Origin: Adiantum capillus-veneris
Lineage: Eukaryota > Streptophyta > Polypodiopsida > Polypodiales > Pteridaceae
DNA: 64,000 nucleotides
Direction: 5' to 3'
Assembly (NCBI GenBank): GCA_014529385.2
Contig: CM043963.1
Coordinates: 101,886,912 to 101,950,911, forward strand
The notes under the pieces are model-generated. The model was not told where the DNA came from. It saw only the letters and a program-made list of their open reading frames with translations, and ran no database searches. The translations under genes were made by a program, and so were the position numbers. Shown here one piece after another: positions 57,720-64,000 of the stretch; within the stretch, counting starts at the first letter, position 1; every line of letters begins with the position of its first letter.

Positions 57720-59627
57720 TTGAAACCATACACGTGCCTAAATGTCAAGGACACAGTAGATAAATGTATGGGGTGACACATTTGATGCTGATGAGTATTG
57801 GCATGGGGATATATGCAATGATGACATAGAGCTACAAGAGCCATAAATGAAGGACATGGTAGTCTTGCAAAGAGACCAATGTATGTCTTGAGAATGAGCT
57901 TTGTTTTTAAAGCTTCAAATCCTCCCTCGCACCCAAAGAGTCCTTTTTGCCAATAATGTGGTCCCATAGTGTTTGGGCTACATTCTTGAATATGTGCATG
58001 TGATCCAAGAGGTGTTGTATTTTTAAGTCCTTCCAATATGGAAGCCTTAAAAATATGGAATACCTTGACATACCTTTTGGTGGAGGACACGGAGCTAGAT
58101 TGTTGTTGTGGTGTTCTTCCTAAATGGTTGCCCAATCTGCCATCATGAGCTTTAGAGGGGTCTTCCCATTTGTTGGAGCCTTGTGCTTGTTATGCCCTTG
58201 GGGTAAGAAATGATGGTTGGATAGATTACCTTGCGCAAGGAATCGGGCCTCTCCATCACCAGTGATGGCCCATAAGTAGGACATGCATTGTGCCCTGATA
58301 TGGACAACCCTGCATACATATCATATTGTTAGAGAGATGATTGAACTAAAGTTAACTAAAGGGCGAGAGGAAAAGATAGAGAGAGAGAGAGATAGAGGAA
58401 AGGGGCTACCATAAATCTCTCCAAGCCTAGGATAGTCGTGCATAGTCCACATAAGCATTACCTTCACAATGGCCTCTCTCCCCCCCTTTGCAAGTGAGAC
58501 ATCGACAACAGGAATGCCTCTTCATAACTCCTCCAACTCCTCAATGAGGGGCTCGAGGTAGATGTCAATATTTGACACTTTCTACTTCCCTAGCACAAGC
58601 AAGGAAAGAAGTATATTGCCCTTCTTGGTTGTCTCCCATGGTGGAATATTGTAGTTGAAGATCACCACAGGCCAAGTGCTCCATGAAGTAGATTTAGTGC
58701 CGAAGGGGTTGACACCATCACTTGCTAACCCAAGCCTCAAGTGACGAGGCTCCAACCCAAACTCTGTTCCATTGAGTTTTGATTTGCCTCCATGCAGGTG
58801 AATCGGCAAGGACATGCATCATTCCATCATTTGAGCGATGGTTCGCGTGCCACGCAAGAAGCTCCACGGTAGACCTACTTTTAAACATATGCTGGATGCG
58901 AGGAACTAATGGAAAATGTCTTAATACCTTGCGGGGTAGATGTGCCTCGTCACACCTGTCTTGTATGTGCCTCTTCACACACATGACATGAGGTAGCATG
59001 TGCATGCTCATTGTGGTATAGCATGCAATCATTGATGCACGCATGGATGCGCTCATACTCCATACTCCATTCTAAGTTTAGTGACATACGATCTAGCTCG
59101 TCGACGATCTGGAGGCATGTGGTGATCTTCTGGCCGAAACATTTTGCCCATCAAACTACAACAAACATGCGTATTAGTATAATTCCTAGAAGATAACACC
59201 ATAAAGAGAGAGGGAGAGAGTATATAAAAGCCACATTCCATACTTACAGAAGTAGTGCATCGACACTTGCATTACTCCAACCAAATTTTGTTTGCAAGTT
59301 AACGACTTCCAACAATGCTCGGAGCACCGAGTACCGTGCACTATCATAAAGAGGTGTTCGGGCACTCGTCATCAATCTATCCTCCATTTTGGCAACCCAT
59401 TTAGTGCAGGGCTGACAATCCTCCTCGCACACGTCTCTCTCATGAGCTAGTAACTCACCACACATGTTGAACATGTGCTCATCCTCTGCCTCAAAGTGCA
59501 ATGGAGACGCCATAGGAGTTGCTGAAGTAGAGCCAATGGGAGGATCACCATGCGGTGCACTCAAATCACCCAGACGCTCTTGCCTCTGTCGTTCGGCCTT
59601 GCACACCGATGCACCTCCACCGAACAC
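57720..59627 (-). pseudogene. CACTA/En-Spm tnp2-like transposase
   Basis: The minus-strand gene has at least three exons. Exon a (59627-59248) begins MFGGGASVCKAERQ and ends SARYSVLRALLEVVNLQTKF, then GWSNASVDALLL|GTAAGT. Exon b (from 59155) reads LMGKMFRPEDHHMPPDRRRA, YERIHACINDCMLYHNEHAH, PRKVLRHFPLVPRIQHMFKS, WHANHRSNDGMMHVLADSPA, HLRLGLASDGVNPFGTKSTS, WPVVIFNYNIPPWETTKKGN and YLEPLIEELEEL. Exon c (from 58309, after ATGCAG) reads FLAQGNLSNHHFLPQGHNKH and LPYWKDLKIQHLLDHMHIFK, then NVAQTLWDHIIGKKD. All are hallmarks of Transposase_21 (TNP2), the CACTA catalytic protein. At least two frameshifts in exon b (one a 7-bp GGAGTAT duplication near 59065) and several stops inactivate it. The catalytic C-terminal half is missing below about 57720. 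Confidence 0.9.
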
Positions 59628-59640
59628 AGATCAATGAGGC

Positions 59641-59816
59641 TGTCAGGACAAGGGTCCTACGAGGCAAGGCCCAACCTAGGGGGTCAGGGACCTAGGCCAA
59701 GGGCCTGGACTAGACCAGTGCGGACTGGGGATCCGCTTAGGGCAAGTGCTAGGAGCTAGCCTATATAAGGGGCAGTAGGGAGGAGGATCCTATGTTCAGT
59801 TACCCTAGGTCTTACA
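59641..59816 (+). repeat. Short 5' LTR of element H
   Basis: 176 bp from TGTCAGGACAAGG to GGTCTTACA, with a TATA box (CTATATAAGG, 59761-59770), one base before a PBS. It interrupts DNA directly upstream of the tnp2 first exon. No second LTR occurs in the window. Confidence 0.65.
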
Positions 59817-59817
59817 C

Positions 59818-59829
59818 TGGTATCATAGC
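59818..59829 (+). other. Primer-binding site of element H
   Basis: TGGTATCATAGC, one change from the initiator-Met PBS TGGTATCAGAGC, one base after the LTR. Confidence 0.7.
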
Positions 59830-59832
59830 AAG

Positions 59833-60375
59833 GTGGAGAGGAAGGGGGAAGGTGGAGCCATGGCGGAGGAGAAGGCATGGAGCTCTTTCTCTCAAGCGTG
59901 GATCTCTCTCTTTCTCCCTCTCTCTCAAAAACTCTCTCTCTTGGCAGGCTTGAGCTCGTGGAGGGCGTGTCAAGGCACAGGCCGTGGGCATGGCCCCTTG
60001 AAACCACAAGCCGAAGAGGGTGAAGCAGGGTCGTGGGCATGGCCGCTTGAAGACACAAGCCGAAGAAGACGACGGTCGACACAGCGTGGGAGCAAACCCT
60101 TACAAGGAGGGAGGAGCTCGGCAAGGGGAGGTCATTTGCAGCATGGGTGCATCAAAAAGCGTGTACGCAGGCGTGTTGGGAAAAACGCGCTTCACCGCGC
60201 CCTACATCTGAGCACTGTAGCGGGCAGGGTGAGCGCAGCTTCACCTTCTGCACTTCCGGAGGTCATTGCCATCGCTCCACCTCCTTGTATTTCACATACG
60301 GCCACCCAAGGGGAGGGCCTTTGGTCAATCAAACAGTTAAGGGGGCATGCCCACCCCGGGCACACACCCCTCTGA
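59833..60375 (+). CDS. Unrecognised 180-codon open frame in element H
   Basis: An open frame in an unusually GC-rich stretch downstream of the PBS of element H, with in-frame ATGs at the start and at 59860 (MAEEKAWSSFSQAWISLFLP). It includes a 49-bp imperfect tandem duplication (GTGGGCATGGCC...CACAAGCCGAAG, at about 59984 and 60033) and a basic middle part. No gag or pol motif is visible; the open frame may simply reflect high GC. It is listed because it lies where gag would start. Confidence 0.2.
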   Translation: MERKGEGGAMAEEKAWSSFSQAWISLFLPLSQKLSLLAGLSSWRACQGTGRGHGPLKPQAEEGEAGSWAWPLEDTSRRRRRSTQRGSKPLQGGRSSARGGHLQHGCIKKRVRRRVGKNALHRALHLSTVAGRVSAASPSALPEVIAIAPPPCISHTATQGEGLWSIKQLRGHAHPGHTPL

Positions 60376-63300
60376 GTTTGACGTCTTGCTTCGCCTAGCT
60401 CGGAGATCCGAGGCCGAGGTGCTGTCCAGTTTCAGGACGATGTCCGAGTGCGGCAGAACTGATTCGAAAACAGTTCTACGGGAAGATTCGATATCTGGAA
60501 GATCAATCCCGACAAGGAGAGTACAAAAAGGATGATGGTTATGGGACACGTGGCTTGAGCAGGGGCCTCAAGCATGGCTACTAGCACGACCATATTATAC
60601 GGCATGCTCAGCACAATCGAGAGGAAGCAAAGCCAAGTGCTTCCGCATCTTTGGAAAGAGATTTTCCAGGGTGTTTTTGTCCCAAAATCATCGATGATTT
60701 CACTTCGATCAAGGATTGCACTGGGCAACACAAAGTGTTAGCCAACTTTCACGAAAAAACTCAACCAATAGCATGTTCTGGGTACAAAGTTGTTTGGCAG
60801 GTGTACTTAATGAGCACGGTTTCTCAGTGGTTCAATTTGATGCCAGTCCATAGACAATTGTTAGTGTTTTGGACTCTCAAGGAAATTAGCACATCCAGTT
60901 GCTCGGCATGGACGACTCCTTGTCACTATTTCCAGCAGCTACTACCGGATGCAGTTTTCCACACAGTATTAGTTCATTCCAATTGAAATTGTTCGACAAG
61001 GTCGATTCTTTTTCTCATGCTCTCTGTATATCAATAGCCGCATCAGTTGGCTATTAGCACTAACAGATTTTGGTGAAGCAAGGCTTCAATTTAGGGATCT
61101 TGCATTGTGGCTTCTCCCGTCTGGCATCTCCTTTCCGCATCCACAATTGGGAAGGAATAGGAAATGTGTTTGTGGATTATTTCATATTGCAGGTTATTTC
61201 ATTATGTACCAGACGGGTGTATAGGATATAAGACGGCGTCTGTGCAGATATGTCTATAAGCCATTTGGGAATGAGTTTTGTGTTTTTCTGTTACCTCTCT
61301 CGCTGCAAGAGTCATACCGGAAAACTGGGGAATGCTTATACGATAAGCTGCAAGTCAAGCATAAGATGTGTAAGAGGACATAGCTTGGGCACACACTGTA
61401 ACAACTGAAGGCAAGTTCCGCAGCCCAGCATGCTCTTCTTTTCATTCTCTATCTCTAATCTTCTAAGAAGCTTTTGATACATGTTTTGCTCATGAGTCAG
61501 CTTGAGCCAAGGTGCTCTAACTCACAGCTACCACGTGGCCAAGATGCTACTTAAATTAGTCTTCAACGGTACGTCGATTGAACACTATTTTTCATAAGTA
61601 CTATGAGCCAAACAGGCTAAGAGCCGTTGTCAGGCCAAGGGTAAGACCCACTAATTGGTATTCCTTGGATGATTGTTCTCAAGATCGAACAGCTATACCC
61701 AGTGGAGTACACATTGACGTTAATTGACAAGGAAGGGTCTTGTCATTACGAAAGTTTAGGGTGTCATTTTTGCACTACATGTTTTCAGTGCGACACTCAA
61801 GTTGAGTTTTTACTAATCTTCAACTCATAGCAGCTGATCTCTACAAAATAGTATAGATGCAGCAATCAATTGTGACAGCATGGCTGTCCATAAGAGCTCG
61901 GCAGTTCACTTGTGTGGATTTCCTACTCTCTCTATAGCACTACGGCGTGTCTATGGACATACTGTTCTGGGGTAAGACCTGGCGGGTGATTATTACATCA
62001 CCCCATAGGCATTAAGGATCACAGTTTGATCAGCATTGAGGATCACATTTGATCTCTCCCGGTTATACTTTCAAGGAAATAATTCCGCAATCTACCACAC
62101 GCGATAGTGGACGGAGACACTTTTCAAGTTGATTCCAATCATTTTGTACACGGTTGACTATGTTAGTTACCGTGATCTGCTAGTTGAGCAGTTTCTACAA
62201 AGAGTCTTACCAAGGGGTTTGACTACATAGATTCTAATCCAAGGGCTTCAATTGCACAGGCAACACCTAGGGTTTCCAGCGCAATGCTGTTTGTTTTTTC
62301 AAGTAGGGGACGTGCTCCTCCCCATTGGAATACAGGTAAGTGTACATTACGTTCAAATCTCCAGGTACGCATCTATTGATTTGGTGTTGTTCCATTTTTA
62401 GTATGCTTTGCTTGGTTTCTCAAGACGTCTAAGTACACTTGACTGTTACAGAGCCATGCCAAGGGCATGTCGGCACAAAGTATTTCGGGCCAAGTGTCCA
62501 ATCTATCTTTTTGGCTTATGCTGTTACGAACCTACTTGTCGGGTTCAATTTGGCACAGGTTGTCACATGGGATACAACATGGTTTAGGAACTCAAGGAGT
62601 TCGGTTTAGCCAACAGTGTGGAGCAAGGCTAATGAGGGTCCCTCTCACTCTCGTCGTAGAGTGTTTGCAATTACCTCCACACACAAGTACATCTTGTACT
62701 TGAAGGATGTTCTTTTTTACACATCCTTACATGAGACATATTCCACATGTGGAGAATATGAGTCTTTGGACTGACACTTGCGCCATTATTTCAATTATGT
62801 GTCACGACAAAGTCCCTAGGTGCTGGTCACATCTGTTTTCTAGACCATTTTTAGCACGACGTATCAGGAGAAATTTCGTGGCCATAAATTATCGGATACT
62901 TAGAATGACTTGTTAAGGTACAAGTACTGCTAAACAACATTACAGATGGTTGTTTATACATCTAGCAAGGCTATACGTTGCTAATGAAAAAGTTTCATTG
63001 TCTATACCTAGAAGTGATCAATGTTTCACCTTCAGCTGTCATTCAGACGTTTCAGCAAGGCTTGCAAAAGATTGCAACTAAAAGTATCTAGTTTCTTTTC
63101 AGACCTATTTACATTCCTTTTAATGCGTGCTAGGCGCATCACATTGGCCATAAGTATTGGCAAGGATCAGTTCGGGTTAGTTTTTGCTAAATGCATGCAC
63201 ACTAGGTGTTATGGGCCCTAGTGTTTAGCAAAGGCTGATTTGGAACGACATGCATATTCCTCAAAGTTGTTGCTTATGAAGCATTTTTCACTCTATGTGC

Positions 63301-63432
63301 ACTATCTCTATGAGATAACTTTTGGGTCTACTAATCACCAATAGAGGTCATGGCTCGGTTTGGGCGTTTGTATATTTTTTCAAGTTAACCACAATGGTTA
63401 TACACTACTGTGATTCCCCGTTGTGAGGAAAA

Positions 63433-63494
63433 CACACCTCAGTACTGTCAGTTATCCAAGGGACACACCTCAGTATTGTCAGTTATCCAAGGGG
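63433..63494 (+). repeat. 31-bp tandem duplication
   Basis: CACACCTCAGTACTGTCAG... and CACACCTCAGTATTGTCAG... are adjacent and differ at one position. Confidence 0.95.
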
Positions 63495-63650
63495 ATAGGC
63501 AGATTACAAAGAGTAATCTTGTGCTAAAGGATCTGCTAAGAGCATACGTTAGCACTACGCATTTCTGATTAGATGATTTTCTCCCTATTCTAGAATTTTC
63601 TTAAGTACGGTTTTCGACTTTGAACACCTGTTGTGGTGGGGTTGGAGATT

Positions 63651-63718
63651 GTGTCAATACTTTCATACGTCAAGGACTTACCAGGTGTCAATACTTTCAT
63701 ACGTCAAGGACTTACCAG
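63651..63718 (+). repeat. Perfect 34-bp tandem duplication
   Basis: GTGTCAATACTTTCATACGT through GACTTACCAG is repeated exactly at 63651 and 63685. Confidence 0.95.
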
Positions 63719-64000
63719 GTGTGCTGACAAAGTATGTCGCAAGTAACCTTCATTAGGGATGAGCATGTAGTTCTTTGTGTTCCAAACTATTCAGAATTCT
63801 AACACAAGGACATTCCCTATCTACGGACTTTTCAATATACTCAGGCGAGTAGGAAATTTGGCTCACAACTGCATGGAAAGTTACACCAAGGTTTCCTTGC
63901 ATTATTCCAGTACTTTCAGAAGATCTGAAAACTGGTTATTCCTTTGGACAACTCTTAGTTGTGGTTACTCCTTTACAGTACTCAAGTGAGTTATAAATGG

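Larger units (their letters stand above)
60376..64000 (+). other. Unassigned DNA at the right end
   Basis: Possibly the interior of element H. Scattered open frames of up to 111 codons have no recognisable domain, no second LTR is present, and no RNA gene was found. Two tandem duplications are listed separately. Confidence 0.4.

Overview
This window looks like a piece of a large, repeat-rich land-plant nuclear genome. The evidence is GT-AG introns, Ty1/copia and Ty3/gypsy chromovirus elements with plant-type primer-binding sites (TGGTATCAGAGC or TGGTATCAAAGC), CACTA/En-Spm transposase genes, and long (GA)n, (GT)n and hexamer arrays. No bacterial, organellar or CRISPR features are visible. The species cannot be fixed from the sequence; a fern or another big-genome plant is a guess.

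Only one host gene is recognisable. At 7228-8042 (+) two exons encode the C-terminal half of RPB10 (the RPABC5 subunit shared by RNA polymerases I, II and III). The usual N-terminal zinc-binding exon is missing nearby, and a wall of LTR sequence lies immediately upstream. A second intact coding frame, 28757-29473 (-), has the layout of a LINE ORF1 protein (coiled coil, RRM-like part, basic C-terminal domain) and sits between two (GA)n arrays.

Layout. 1-6810: four long terminal repeats. A plus-strand 3' LTR with the end of its pol gene (A, 1-2044) is inserted in the gag of a minus-strand relative (B, 2045-4796). An unrelated minus 3' LTR (D, 4881-5401) and a third relative of A/B (C, 5928-6810) follow. 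6811-9922: RPB10 exons and non-coding DNA. 9923-12383: short repeats and microsatellites. 12389-25516: a degenerate copia element bounded by a perfect AATCC target duplication and carrying a minus-strand gypsy element (gypsy-1, 17193-25367) in its 3' part. 25522-28606: microsatellites, a dispersed repeat and a short copia-like LTR. 30045-37340: fragments of copia and gypsy genes, including a minus-strand gypsy pol (PR-RT-RH-INT order). 39155-51308: two CACTA transposon fragments in inverted orientation; the left one is split by a nearly complete minus-strand gypsy (gypsy-2, 40000-48991, same family as gypsy-1). 51357-53500: gag, PBS and LTR of another minus-strand element. 57130-59640: a gag fragment abutting a broken CACTA tnp2 transposase. 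59641-60375: a GC-rich element with a 176-bp LTR inserted at the tnp2 start. 60376-64000: nothing recognised except two small tandem duplications.

Almost all coding sequence is decayed transposon sequence. Its main value is as a record of nested insertions, several of which can be ordered from target duplications and paralogous empty sites. Coordinates of domains inside degenerate elements are approximate because frames are broken by stops and shifts. No alignment or database search was run.
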